Shown here piece after piece: positions 11,854 to 21,313 of a DNA stretch of 64,000 nucleotides (positions within the stretch are counted from its first letter, which is position 1; each line of letters opens with the position of its first letter). A program made the translations under genes and the position numbers. The DNA comes from Breviolum minutum Mf 1.05b.01 (taxonomy: Eukaryota > Sar > Dinophyceae > Suessiales > Symbiodiniaceae): positions 1 through 64,000 of the forward strand of contig DF239404.1 in assembly GCA_000507305.1 (NCBI GenBank), in the 5' to 3' direction. A model generated the notes under the pieces. The model was not told where the DNA came from, did no database searches, and saw only the letters and a program-made list of their open reading frames with translations.

Positions 11854-12268
11854 TTTCCATTTTTTCCTCAGGCAGAGGCAGGTTATACCCCCCTGGAAAG
11901 TAGATGGCTTCCTTTCCCCATGTATAGATCTATATGTGACATGCGCCATTTTCTGACACACCTTTTAGGAACCTTTGAATGCCTTTAAAAAAGCCTCCTT
12001 AGATGGTCCAGTTGCAACTACCATGGTAAGTGTAATTTTCAAAATCCCAAGATAAGTGGAAACCCAACAACAGCATGATTGAAGGACGTCTTTATATCTT
12101 CAATATAGAGGCTATATTCCCCTTATACCTTGTATCAGCTGTTTTTCAACCATAGCCATCATAGCCAGAAGTGGACATGTTTTAATAATTATCAATAATA
12201 GAAGTGCCACCAAAAGATTCACCATGGATCTGGGCAAATTAGAATTCCAATAATCCCTAAACCTGAAT

Positions 12269-12374
12269 TACCCTCTGGTAAACTAACATAGCAATGGAAT
12301 ATCGAAAATGTTCAATAGGAAATACATCTTCAAAGGGTTCATTTTCCATTGCTATGTTAGTTTACCGGAGTGTA
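12269..12374. repeat. Family B1 hairpin element (TA-flanked)
   Basis: TA-CCCTCTGGTAAACTAACAT and ATGTTAGTTTACCGGAGTG-TA, with CAATGGAATAT / CATTTTCCATTG inside. Nearly the same sequence as 58624-58738. Confidence 0.88.
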
Positions 12375-12532
12375 TTTGGACATTTTGCAGGAAAAAATCC
12401 ATTCCTTTTCACCACCATTTTGGGGGGAAATACCCCTACCCGGGATGAAATTTGCCGAGAAATTTTCCAAGAAAACTAACGGATGGACACCAAACATCCC
12501 CAGACTTGAAAGAAACATCATCTTCCAAACCA

Positions 12533-12630
12533 TCCCATACCATCCATGTATAATATCTAATTACTTACATTTAGTTGATGTTTCTGGTAAATGTAGGTAA
12601 ATAATATACCAGTCCCATGGATTCTATGGG
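12533..12630. repeat. Family G hairpin element
   Basis: An inner stem TTACTTACATTTA / TAAATGTAGGTAA sits inside outer arms CCATAC..CC and CAGTCCCATGGATTCTATGG. Confidence 0.65.
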
Positions 12631-13135
12631 CATCATGTTTAGGGTCCAGCCGGATATTTGTTGAATTGTTCGATATTTACTCCTCTCCCACCAACCCAAC
12701 ATACCCGCAACTCCCAGCAAACTGAGACTCCTCACAACTCGTTCCGTAGCAAGCGTGCAAAGGCCCCAGGATCGCCTGGATTTCCGTTTAAGCGTTACCG
12801 TGGCGTGTTAAGCAGCCGGTGCTTAGTTGAGATGATGGAAGGTGGGATTAGAAGTTTTGATTCGAAAGGATGATTCTCCATATGTATGTATAGATATGTA
12901 TGTTTGCTTTTGTAAGGAATATCTGAAAAAAGTTCATGATATCCTGTATTTACTTACATGTTCCGTGGAATTATCCAAATGGTAATCATCGAAAGTGGAT
13001 AGGTATGGATACGTAACAAACAACATTCCCCCAACCATTGAATTTAGGGCTGATCAAACTACCCCCCCTCTAACATGCCCCCCTCAGAAATAAGGGTTTT
13101 AATACGGGAAAACAGTAGATGGAATTGAAAAGTAG

Positions 13136-13334
13136 ATGGCTAACCGTCCCTACATATTGGTTTATATGGACCCTTTACTAACCTACCTTTTGGCATCTGT
13201 GCCATCTCTTACTCAGCCAAAGGATAATGAAATAAAAGTTTATACAATTTCTATGTTTCCTACTACATATGAAATCCCCAAAAGTTTAAAGGTTAGCCCT
13301 TGGCTGAGTCAGATCTATTTTTTTGACCTTAAGG
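13136..13334. repeat. Family J repeat split by a family K insertion
   Basis: ATGGCTAACCGTCCCTACAT to TGTGCCATCT, then a K element, then ATTTTTTTGACCTTAAGG. Removing K and one ATCT restores the J sequence seen at 14181, 34063 and 60044. Confidence 0.8.
13208..13312. repeat. Family K hairpin element nested in J, ATCT duplication
   Basis: CTTACTCAGCCAAAGG and CCCTTGGCTGAGTCAG are the arms. ATCT lies directly on both sides (13204-13207 and 13313-13316). Interior AATAAAAGTTTATA and TCCTACTACATATGAAATCC match 31051-31137. Confidence 0.85.
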
Positions 13335-13462
13335 TATGGGTGTATATAGGAAACTACATCTTCCAACATCAGTCTTTTACGGTGCCATCTTAGTTTGAGC
13401 TGACTTCTGCAGTTTTGATCCTGATTGAGAAAAAAGGTGGCCAATTTCTGTTGAACACATCC

Positions 13463-13560
13463 CTGGTTGGTGGTTTCAACCCCTTTGAAAGATATTAGTC
13501 AAAATGGGAATCTTCCCCAGGTAGGGATGAAAATAAAAAATATTTGAAACCACCACCTAG
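13463..13560. repeat. Family A hairpin element
   Basis: CTGGTTGGTGGTTTCAACCC to ATTTGAAACCACCACCTAG. A well-preserved copy of the family consensus. Confidence 0.9.
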
Positions 13561-13761
13561 ATCCCCAACAGATGTAAGTCATCTCTCTGCCCCCCCTTCC
13601 TGGTTTGCTAGGTTTGAATGGGACAAAGGTCACGTGAATCTGCGAATCTGCAATCTATCGGAGCCTTCCTTTCAGGTTGGTTCTTGCAGAGTCGCTTGTT
13701 GAGTCTCTGGATATGTAAAAAAGAAAGCACTGAAAGTTTCACTCTTTGGAAATATGCACAA

Positions 13762-13869
13762 CTAGTTGGTAGTTTCAACCCATTTGAAAAAAATTGGTCA
13801 AAATGGAAATCTTCCCCAAGTAGGGTTGAAAATAAAAGATATTTGAAACATTTTGAAACCACCATCCAG
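13762..13869. repeat. Family A hairpin element
   Basis: CTAGTTGGTAGTTTCAACCC to TTTTGAAACCACCATCCAG. It carries a small extra ATTTGAAACA repeat before the right arm. Confidence 0.85.
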
Positions 13870-13992
13870 AAAAATACACAAGTGCCTAAGTGATAGCTTC
13901 ATCTTTCGAGAGGAACCCCCCCTTGGTACTAAGATATCCCTTCCCAGCTGGCACTTTTTGAGTGGGATCATTTTTTCTACCGCTTGGTGGGA

Positions 13993-14101
13993 TCCCCGAA
14001 GTTTAGGATAGCCCCTGAAAAGTTACTTGGACCCAACAGGAAAGGCAAACATCTTCCAACCCTCCATTCTCAGGGGCGGCTATGTTGAACTTCACAAGTG
14101 T
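13993..14101. repeat. Family B2 element, degenerate
   Basis: CCCCGAAGTTTAGGATAGCC and GGCTATGTTGAACTTCACAA flank the B2 interior GCCCCTGAAAA / TCTCAGGGGC. Confidence 0.6.
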
Positions 14102-14180
14102 GGTTCCCTGGAGGGAACTTCTGTTTGAAAAAAAATCTTTAGTAGCCAAGGCTTTTGACAATGACTTTTCCCCCTTTGAT

Positions 14181-14262
14181 TACCTTGAGGTCAAAATAGA
14201 TGGCACAGATACGAAAAGGTAGGTTAGTAAAGGGTCCTTATAAACCAATATGTAGGGACTGC
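14181..14262. repeat. Family J repeat
   Basis: TACCTTGAGGTCAAAATAGA through CCAATATGTAGGGACT. Opposite orientation to the copy at 13136. Confidence 0.75.
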
Positions 14263-14350
14263 TTGCTTCAAGAACAAAACTTTTAAAAAATGGCTAAAGC
14301 GGCTACGTACTCCGTATCTTGAAAAGGATACAGTACCCTTTTTCGACAGG

Positions 14351-14440
14351 GGAATACTTTTATAAGAACATTCCCTCAAAATTTGCATTGCTTGATCCCC
14401 CCCAAAATAGCTAATTTAATGACCCTTGTTTGAACAAAGG
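14351..14440. repeat. Family O repeat
   Basis: ACATTCCCTCAAAATTTGCA, then GCTTGATCCCCCCC and TTTAATGACCCTTGTTTG. Shared with 16391, 50457 and 59109. Confidence 0.55.
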
Positions 14441-14582
14441 AAAACTCCAAAACCTGTCATGCCCCATGGTTCAATGCTCACCTTGAGCATGACCTGGCAG
14501 CGGCGGTGTATGATTTTCCGCTAAAAGATCAAAGCCTGTTTCCTTGGTCACGGCGCTGAAGAAAGGGCAACAAAAAAACACA

Positions 14583-14687
14583 TACACCCCTGAAAACTAA
14601 CATGTCCCCTGAAAATCAATGGTTGGAAGATGTATTCCCTACTGAAATAGTCCCTTTTTAGGGGACATGTTAGTTTTCTGGGGTGTA
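14583..14687. repeat. Family B2 hairpin element (TA-flanked)
   Basis: TA-CACCCCTGAAAACTAACAT and ATGTTAGTTTTCTGGGGTG-TA. Inner arms GTCCCCTGAAAA and TTTTTAGGGGAC. Confidence 0.85.
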
Positions 14688-14732
14688 GACTTCCAGTGAC
14701 CCAAAACACCGATGATATTCACCATTTGAGCG

Positions 14733-14850
14733 TAGCCTTCCGGGAAAAACTAACTTGTAACCCAGTACTGTAAAAATCCCCCTGTCTTTCCTGGTAAATA
14801 CCATCAAAATGGTGGGATTTTCCATGACTCTGTGGGTTTACCGGAGTGTA
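14733..14850. repeat. Family B1-like element, degenerate
   Basis: TA-GCCTTCCGGGAAAAACTAAC at the left and GGGTTTACCGGAGTG-TA at the right. Confidence 0.5.
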
Positions 14851-15610
14851 TTCAAGAAAAAGATCATATCATGAGTGTTAGGGGGAAAAATGGTGAATAG
14901 ATATATTTTCACGTTTCTGATCATGATCGCCTCCAGGCCATCATACAAGCTTTGAAAGATATGCAACTAGCAGAACAATTTTGCAAAACATAAGGTACGG
15001 TTGATGGAAGAAATGCAGCGCTGGTTGATATAGTGAATAATATCCCACTCAATTACATTTCAATGCGTTTCACCATTCCCATGTTTTCATCAACAGTACA
15101 AAAGCTGTTGCACCTGGCTCATCTACATTCACAAACGTTACCCCAAGTTGGCTTGCAAAATATATCTGAGGTTCCAAGGAACACGGAGTGGATAAGTGAT
15201 GACAATGCCCGGAGAATGAAAGGCAGAATACTCTCTCTGGTACTCTAAGCCTCTAAGAGCCATATACTTGGCACCAATTCTATTGGAAAAGGGTGGTTTC
15301 CAGCCAGCTATGTCAGCTGCTTCCTCCAACCCCCAAGTTCCTTGGCAAAACGAGCCTTCTGAAGGCCGGGGCCGAAGTCTCTCATGAACTGTTTAACAAA
15401 TGTGTTTTTCGTCGAATCCAACATTAAAAAAAGGTGGTTTTCCTCAAATGTGTTGGTGATTTAGGGCGAAATTGCTGGGATCTCCCTGTAACAAGGCGTA
15501 ATTACTACATAAAGGTTCCAAAACAACACAAACCACCAATGGTTTGCAGAAAAGAAGTGGTACAAGGTCCTCAGACTAAAATTGAATCAATTGAAATTTT
15601 CAAAGATAAT
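14851..15610. other. Intergenic, no gene seen
   Basis: Overlapping short frames on both strands near 15033-15329 have no recognisable motif. Confidence 0.45.
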
Positions 15611-15753
15611 TGAGCTACAAAAAAACCCTCCTACTTTCCATCTGGTTGATAGTGATCCTTATAATGGTTTACTGTAAATTTATTATAATCCTCGCATAAC
15701 TGGGTAGTATAATCCCCTGTATACCCTAACCAACCAGGTTTTTTCATTGCTCA
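15611..15753. repeat. Family I inverted-repeat element
   Basis: TGAGCTACAAAAAAACCCTC at the left and GGTTTTTTCATTGCTCA at the right form the terminal arms. The interior (ATAATGGTTTACTG, ATAACTGGGTAGTATAATCC) is shared with 51782 and 59227. Confidence 0.8.
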
Positions 15754-16171
15754 ATTCAAGAAGGATCGATTCTGGTAGCTTGAAAAGCCTTTGCTTCCAA
15801 CCACTCTCTTCAAATGCTTCTGGGAAGGGTACTTGTCCTAACCAAAACAATCCATAGAGGTATGGACCTAAACGTAAATCTACCCTAAATTCAACTGATC
15901 CAAATGTATATGTAGATCCTGTGATTTTGAGGATTCTGGGGATCTTTAGCTCCTGATTTAGTAGGAAAATGCATCATCCCTTAATCGCTTTTTGCTGGCT
16001 ATCACAAGCTACCCTTCCCTCCACCACTTTGGTACCAAGTCTCCATTTTCGATCCAGCCCGACTTGGGATCAAACGATCACTATACCTGGAAGTTCTGGC
16101 GGATAAGATGGCAGCTGTGATGAGGGTACTGATGGGTTATCCCTACGTCAATCTGGGCACAACTACAACAA
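15754..16171. other. Intergenic, no gene seen
   Basis: Short interval with no repeat or gene recognised. Confidence 0.45.
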
Positions 16172-16286
16172 CTAGTTGGTGATTGAAATCAACCCATTTG
16201 AAAGATATGAGTTCGTCACATTGGAGAATCATTTCCCCACAAATCGGAGTGAAAATACAACATCAATGTTTGAAACGACCACCTAG
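16172..16286. repeat. Family A hairpin element, divergent
   Basis: CTAGTTGGTGATTGAAATCA to TTTGAAACGACCACCTAG. Confidence 0.75.
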
Positions 16287-16390
16287 ACCACTAACTGATG
16301 CTGAAAAGCTTTTCCCCGCACCAAATGGCAAAGAATCAACCCGTCGGGCACCAACAAGATGAGGCTGAAAAGGTCGCTGTGGTCATTGTA

Positions 16391-16490
16391 TTACCAACCC
16401 AAACCATGCATTATCACATGGGAAATCTCTCAAAATTACCATACATTTGCTGCTTCTTTGATTCCCCCCCAAAAAAAGGTCCCATTTAAT
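16391..16490. repeat. Family O repeat
   Basis: TTACCAACCCAAACCATGCA, GGAAATCTCTCAAAATTACC and TTGATTCCCCCCC. Same order as at 59109-59225. Confidence 0.6.
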
Positions 16491-16903
16491 TTTACGTAAT
16501 ATGCATTCTCTATATACTGGTATGGCCTTTAAAAGACCTCCCCGGAGTTACACCGAAATCCCATCATCAAACCGTCACCATCGGCACTCGGTGACTTGCA
16601 AGGGTTTCAATGGCGTCCGAGGTGGAGTCAAGGCCGGTGTCGGCCTCGACAAAAAAACGGTGGTCACATTTGTTGGATACCCACGTTAACTTGGCTGGCT
16701 GAAGATCTTCCGAAACTTGGGTGACAAAATGGTTTAAAGGGAAAACATACAATCAATGTTGGTAAATTATTGCTTTAATTTGAGATATGATTTAAAGAAG
16801 AGAAATTCATAATGTAATAGATTCTTATGATTATAAAATTTATAAATGATGATTTGGAATATTGACTTGATATACAAATCGAATCCATCATCTTTTGATG
16901 GTA

Positions 16904-17012
16904 TAGGGGTGTTTCCGTAAATGGTGGTACCCCCAAAACACCCCAAAATGATCATTTTTAGTATAGGAAAACCCATGGTTGTTGGGTACCACCATTTTAG
17001 GAAACCCCCATA
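16904..17012. repeat. Family H hairpin element (TA-flanked)
   Basis: TA-GGGGTGTTTCCGTAAATGG and CCATTTTAGGAAACCCCCA-TA, with GGTACC near both arms. The GC-rich block 17020-17165 beside it has no recognised frame. Confidence 0.88.
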
Positions 17013-17275
17013 ACCCCGGGTCCTCTTTCGACCCTTCGAATCGCCTTCCCTGTGATTCCGTGCCATGGGGCAGGAGGTGGAGACGACTGACATGGTTCCG
17101 TGCATGGTGACGGTGACCTCGGGTTTTGTGTGATTTTTCCACCGCCATTTTGCTGGCCAAAATTTCATGGTTTAATGGTTGATGTTTATGGTAAAAATTA
17201 GTAGGTAGATATATATGATATACCATACTGGCCAAATTGTAAAAAAAATATTTCACCAACCTAGATTTTCGCTGA

Positions 17276-17345
17276 TATTAAGGGGATTTCCCTTCCAAAA
17301 AGCTATCTTTTGGGGTTTTTGGGTTGCGTGACGTTGACCAAGACA
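17276..17345. repeat. Family L repeat, degenerate
   Basis: TTAAGGGGATTTCCCTTCCA is well kept. The 3' part GTGACGTTGACCAAG is diverged. Confidence 0.5.
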
Positions 17346-17426
17346 AATTGCCGCACCAGGAAGTCTACCTGCCACCCAGGTTTTGGTTGAAAGCAGTCGA
17401 TGCATATATCCAAAAACACTTGGTTC

Positions 17427-17567
17427 TACTTGGATGTCCCAGGAAATTAGGATCAATGATTAGTAATTTATGGGATGGGTTAGAACTATAACCTACTTAC
17501 AAATTGGGTATATTGGGGTTATAATCCACTTATCAAACTTTTACAAACTTCATGAAACATCCAAGTA
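17427..17567. repeat. Family C hairpin element (TA-flanked)
   Basis: TA-CTTGGATGTCCCAGGAAAT and CTTCATGAAACATCCAAG-TA. Includes the TAGGATCAATG segment shared with 18699. Confidence 0.85.
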
Positions 17568-17592
17568 CACCACCTCCGAAATAGATTCATGG

Positions 17593-17730
17593 TACACTCC
17601 TGAAATTTAACATAGACAGCAAACGCCCGTGAAGATAGGACGAAGCCTTCCCAATAAAGGGAAAGTAATCTTAATCTTCCAGTCCCATCATTTTTTGCAG
17701 GGGCGAATGCGTCAAACTTCGGGGGAAGGA
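17593..17730. repeat. Family B2 element
   Basis: TA-CACTCCTGAAATTTAACAT at the left and GCGTCAAACTTCGGGGGAAG at the right. Confidence 0.6.
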
Positions 17731-17737
17731 AACACAC

Positions 17738-17852
17738 ACACCCGAAGAACTAGCAGCTGGAACCCCAAAAATGAAGGTTTGGTTACGGTTTGATTTTCCT
17801 TTTTCACAGCAGGTGATTTTTAGGTTCCAGCCTGTTAGTTTTCAGGGAAGTA
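17738..17852. repeat. Family B-like hairpin element
   Basis: ACCCGAAGAACTAGCAGCTGG and CCTGTTAGTTTTCAGGGAAG-TA, with AACCCCAAAAATGAA / TTTTTAGGTTCCAG inside. Confidence 0.55.
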
Positions 17853-18049
17853 TTCTGGTTCATGTTGATGGTTCTATAGGGTTTTTCCGAAAACCAAGTC
17901 ACCACTTAAGGTTGGGCTGTGAAGTTTCCCACGAATTTTCTCCCTTGCGGCTTGGTTGATCATCACCGTTTCAAATGCATTTGTTTGGAAGGGGGGAGGC
18001 AGATAGCCTTACACCCAAAATGGAAACTAATACTAAACCCATAAATCTC

Positions 18050-18169
18050 TACCGTTGATGGTTCAGAAATCCCAAGGCCAACCACCGTTTGGATGTATAA
18101 AACTCTGTAACGAATGGGATATTTACCATATCAACTGGTGATCGCCGGATTTCTGAACCATCCACAGTA
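18050..18169. repeat. Family E hairpin element (TA-flanked)
   Basis: TA-CCGTTGATGGTTCAGAAATCC and GGATTTCTGAACCATCCACAG-TA, with TACCATATCAACTGGTGATC inside. Confidence 0.85.
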
Positions 18170-18265
18170 TGACACTTTGTTACGGTCCTCCCAAAAAAAA
18201 GGTGCACCCTTATTTGGAGCCAATAAAAACGAATAAAATTTGGCCAAATTATAATATCTGAAAAT

Positions 18266-18345
18266 AGGGGGATTTCCCTTCCTCTACTGACTTTTGAGGT
18301 GGGGTGAGGTCGCAATATATATATATATATATAACTTGACCAGAT
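18266..18345. repeat. Family L repeat with internal (AT)n
   Basis: GGGGGATTTCCCTTCCTCTA, then GTGAGGTCGCA, an AT run, and AACTTGACCAGA. The microsatellite sits exactly at the CTATAATTTG core of the family. Confidence 0.7.
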
Positions 18346-18522
18346 AAAATCCAAAATCGGCGCCCTTTTTTTGGTTAAAAGCTAACGTTCTCCCACTTTC
18401 CCTTGGCTGTGTCTCCCTAGCTGGACCTTCTGCCAACCGGGGTTGCATGGGAAAGTGGAGTGTTTCACCGCAGACACTCGCAAACAGAAGCCACCCAAAC
18501 CAAATATTATATACAAAACCTG

Positions 18523-18620
18523 TAGGATCCATGTATGGTATATTTATCTTAACATGAATGGTCCGTTGATTTTCATGGCAAATGTACTTGAGAGAAAATT
18601 TTTAGCATACATGGATCCTC
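18523..18620. repeat. Family G hairpin element
   Basis: TAGGATCCATGTATGG and ATACATGGATCCTC are the arms. Confidence 0.7.
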
Positions 18621-18698
18621 TGATTCCAAAAATGTTTGAAACCTTCTCACAGGTTTGGGTGTTTGGTCTCAGGCTTCTGCTCTTGGGTTTTCTTGGGG

Positions 18699-18821
18699 TA
18701 CTTGGATGTCCCAATGAACTTAGGATCAATGGTTAGTAAATGGGTTGTAACCTAGAATACTTATAATTGGGGTTATAACCCACTTGGTAAACCTTTACCA
18801 ACTTCCTGGGACATCCAAGTA
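18699..18821. repeat. Family C hairpin element (TA-flanked)
   Basis: TA-CTTGGATGTCCCAATGAAC and AACTTCCTGGGACATCCAAG-TA. Confidence 0.88.
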
Positions 18822-19644
18822 GCAGTTTTCGAAGGTATGCACGAACTACGCCAGCTTCATCCGACTCTGCTCCCAATCGTATGAGACCTCTGAAGAAATT
18901 GTTTTTTTTGATGAGATATTTCCCGTGGATTCCCGTGGTGTCCCATGTGTCATGTCATCTTCAAAAGGCCACTGTTAGTAAGCAAAAGACCACACCTAAA
19001 ATATACACCACTGAAGTGGTGTGCAGGAGTTCAGCTACCATCCATTCCAAAAAAATCTTTACGAAAAAAAACGAGTCCGAATCCGAATTCTACCGGAAAT
19101 TCGCCTGGGTTTGGATAAGCATATGGTTAACGAACCGTTTTTTGAACGAACCAACGTTGTTGACTGAAAATCTGACAACCTCAATGAAACTGAAGTTTTC
19201 GAGTTCAATAAGTTGAAGTGGCCAAAAATCAACTATCCAAGCTTCCCCCCAAAAGACTCCAGATATTGACATGTCGGACATGTGTATCTGCCTGAAGAGA
19301 TACTTAAAATAGAATGAAGCCACGTAACAGAGTCGTTAACAATCAAAAAATGACAACATCCCCAAAGAAACTGTCCAAAGTGCTCGCTACATGTTTCTCT
19401 TGAAACATACTCACTTTCTGTAGATGGAAATCTTGGGGAGAGATCCACTGCAAAACTGGGTGTGATTGGGATTTTTGTCTTTGGATCATCTGCTAAAACA
19501 GCCGCTGGAATTTGACAAGAAAAAAGGGATGTCTCGGGAATTAAATAGGGAAATAGATAGTACCATGGGGAATAACCTCAAAGGTACCACCTCAACACCT
19601 GAATTCAGGTCATCTTGGAAAGGATTCCCTGACTATCACCATCT
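18822..19644. other. Intergenic, no gene seen
   Basis: A plus-strand frame of 111 codons (18881-19216) has no recognised motif. No repeat family was identified. Confidence 0.4.
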
Positions 19645-19695
19645 TTTTTCACGTAAACCGTCATGGCCCGAGATCGCTATATAATTTGACCAGAC
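19645..19695. repeat. Family L 3' part
   Basis: CCCGAGATCGCTATATAATTTGACCAGA, next to the retroelement insertion site. Confidence 0.5.
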
Positions 19696-19726
19696 TAACG
19701 AAGTGTGATTTTGTTCCCAGTTGAGC

Positions 19727-19740
19727 AAGGTTCAAAACCC
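19727..19740. repeat. Target-site duplication, left copy
   Basis: AAGGTTCAAAACCC, identical over 14 bp to 29450-29463. It abuts the A-rich 3' end of the minus-strand retroelement. Confidence 0.85.
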
Positions 19741-19817
19741 TTTTTCTCGGACCTTTTTCTCGCATTGGTCACAAGTCAGCGAACGGAGCTTGTTGACATA
19801 CTGCACGTCGAACCTTC
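19741..19817 (-). other. Retroelement 3' untranslated region and A-rich end
   Basis: 77 nt follow the TGA stop of the RNase H frame. On the minus strand it ends CGAGAAAAAGGTCCGAGAAAAA-like: two GAGAAAAA units rather than a plain poly(A), directly before the duplicated target. Confidence 0.7.
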
Positions 19818-21230
19818 TCATTTGAAAAACCTGTGTAGTCCAACTGATGGCTCTTCATCAAAAGCCGGAGGAATATCAATCACGTCGCTATGCACCTTCT
19901 TGATTTGTCGTGATCCAATTTGGCTTTGCAACCATGTCATGACAGAATTTCGATTATTTTCATTCCAGCGGAAATAGATACACATGGCCCAATGTTGATA
20001 TCGATAATTGCTTGGCTTAGCATTGATAGGCTTGAAAGTTGGGTACTCCAGCCGTGTAAGCGCAATTATGTAGTTAGCAAATGCATGAGATTCCTTAAGA
20101 ATGTCGTACTCTTGCTTTGTGTCTCGAATGGTCCATTGTCCATGGCACCCTGCTGAAATGAAGCTACGTATGTTTGCGGCTGCTTGGAACGACCACAATA
20201 ATTCAAGCCATGTAACTGCATAAACTATGGCGTTGGGGTTTGGGTCATCTAGAGAAAGCATCCATTCTATGATTTTATGAAACCCCACTACCTTAAGTCT
20301 ATCCGGTGCATTCAGTGCTGTGTTTGCAATGTCCTTAAAACAAATGACCTTGGAATGGTCTATAAGTTGCGGTACAATGTCTTCAGCACGTGATTGTTCA
20401 GGTGCTTTATTGGTCACGGCAAACATTCCTATCTTGGCATACATGTCCAGCAAAATGCCGTTATATGCTCTGGTCTGTCTTGCTTTGACGGCTGCTTTCT
20501 GTTGTTTTGCAACGACTACCTGTGGAAGAAAACTAATAGCTATTTTGGCAATTGTGTCAGCTGCATTATTGCCTGCGAACACCCATTGTTGGAAGGTATC
20601 TGCGATTGTCTCATCCTGGTGTGAATCTATTTTGATTATTGTACACTTTCCTGGATGTGTTGCTATAGCATGTTTCATTCTATTCCACAAGTCATGGTCA
20701 CACCCTGTAGGTTTGGTCCATGTTTGCTTTTGTTGGAATTTCCTAAACTCTTTGACTACCGTATCGTTATCACACCAAATTCTTATATCTTTATTTATGT
20801 GCTTAGTCCATTCCAGTGCTGATATGACTGCTGTGATTTCTGCACGGAGAACTGACTGCCATTGTCCTGGCACTCCTCCCATGGCAAGTGGTGTGGTTTC
20901 CTGTGAGGTGGAAACTACCGCTGACCATGCAACTAATCTTGCCTCTGGGATTGCTGGATCTATTGCAGTGCCATCGGTGAACACATCTACACATTTTGCT
21001 TCTACTACTATTGGTTTCCATTGTCTAGTTGTGTCAGGTATGTGATACAAACTGTTTTTGTATTCAACTGTTTCTTTAGGCTCTGGAAACCAGGCTCGTT
21101 CTCTAGCACATTCTGGGAGTGTGCTTGCGTACTCCAAATGTTCTTTGGTGAGGTGATCTCTAAATGGTTGGGTTGCTTCACATTGCCAATGTCTATGTTC
21201 CACGAATCTGTTTGCTTGCAAAAACGACAA
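19818..21230 (-). CDS. Retroelement RNase H and C-terminal domain (frame 3 segment)
   Basis: 470 codons, opening with TTG rather than ATG because the true upstream coding lies in another frame. Residues 10-17 (VEHRHWQC) look like the second half of a CCHC finger whose first half (CRFC) is in the neighbouring frame. Residues 82-230 are RNase H: FTDGTA (Asp86), RAEITAV (Glu131), WCDND (Asp154), a His at 204, and GNNAAD (Asp225), so the catalytic acidic set is complete. It would remove the RNA strand of the RNA-DNA hybrid. Residues 235-470 form a further domain rich in Trp and aromatic residues that I do not recognise. It ends in TGA, followed by 77 nt to the element end. Confidence 0.88.
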   Translation of the reverse strand: MSFLQANRFVEHRHWQCEATQPFRDHLTKEHLEYASTLPECARERAWFPEPKETVEYKNSLYHIPDTTRQWKPIVVEAKCVDVFTDGTAIDPAIPEARLVAWSAVVSTSQETTPLAMGGVPGQWQSVLRAEITAVISALEWTKHINKDIRIWCDNDTVVKEFRKFQQKQTWTKPTGCDHDLWNRMKHAIATHPGKCTIIKIDSHQDETIADTFQQWVFAGNNAADTIAKIAISFLPQVVVAKQQKAAVKARQTRAYNGILLDMYAKIGMFAVTNKAPEQSRAEDIVPQLIDHSKVICFKDIANTALNAPDRLKVVGFHKIIEWMLSLDDPNPNAIVYAVTWLELLWSFQAAANIRSFISAGCHGQWTIRDTKQEYDILKESHAFANYIIALTRLEYPTFKPINAKPSNYRYQHWAMCIYFRWNENNRNSVMTWLQSQIGSRQIKKVHSDVIDIPPAFDEEPSVGLHRFFK

Positions 21231-21313
21231 AGGTTATCGTTGCTTTTCCCGATTGCATGCAGGTGATCATTGGTTATCATTGTTCCATTATGCAATACCC
21301 TGATCAACCCCAC
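21203..21313 (-). pseudogene. Frameshifted bridge of the retroelement ORF (possible zinc finger half)
   Basis: The reverse-transcriptase frame stops at 21304. Reading continues sensibly one frame over (LIRVLHNGTMITNDHLHAI, then LCRFCKQTDS), and shifts again near 21203 into the RNase H frame (VEHRHWQCE). Together the pieces resemble a C-x2-C...H-x3-C finger of the kind LINEs often have between RT and RNase H. Each join needs one extra base, so this copy appears to have lost one base at each point. The first loss is at a run of four G residues. Confidence 0.7.

Noticed and set aside
16767..17259. Minus-strand frames of 123-133 codons
   Set aside because: Their ends lie in the H hairpin, and the two frames overlap. 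No motif.
20320..21045. Plus-strand open frame of 241 codons
   Set aside because: It is antisense to the RNase H domain, whose catalytic residues are on the minus strand. A hydrophobic shadow with no motif.
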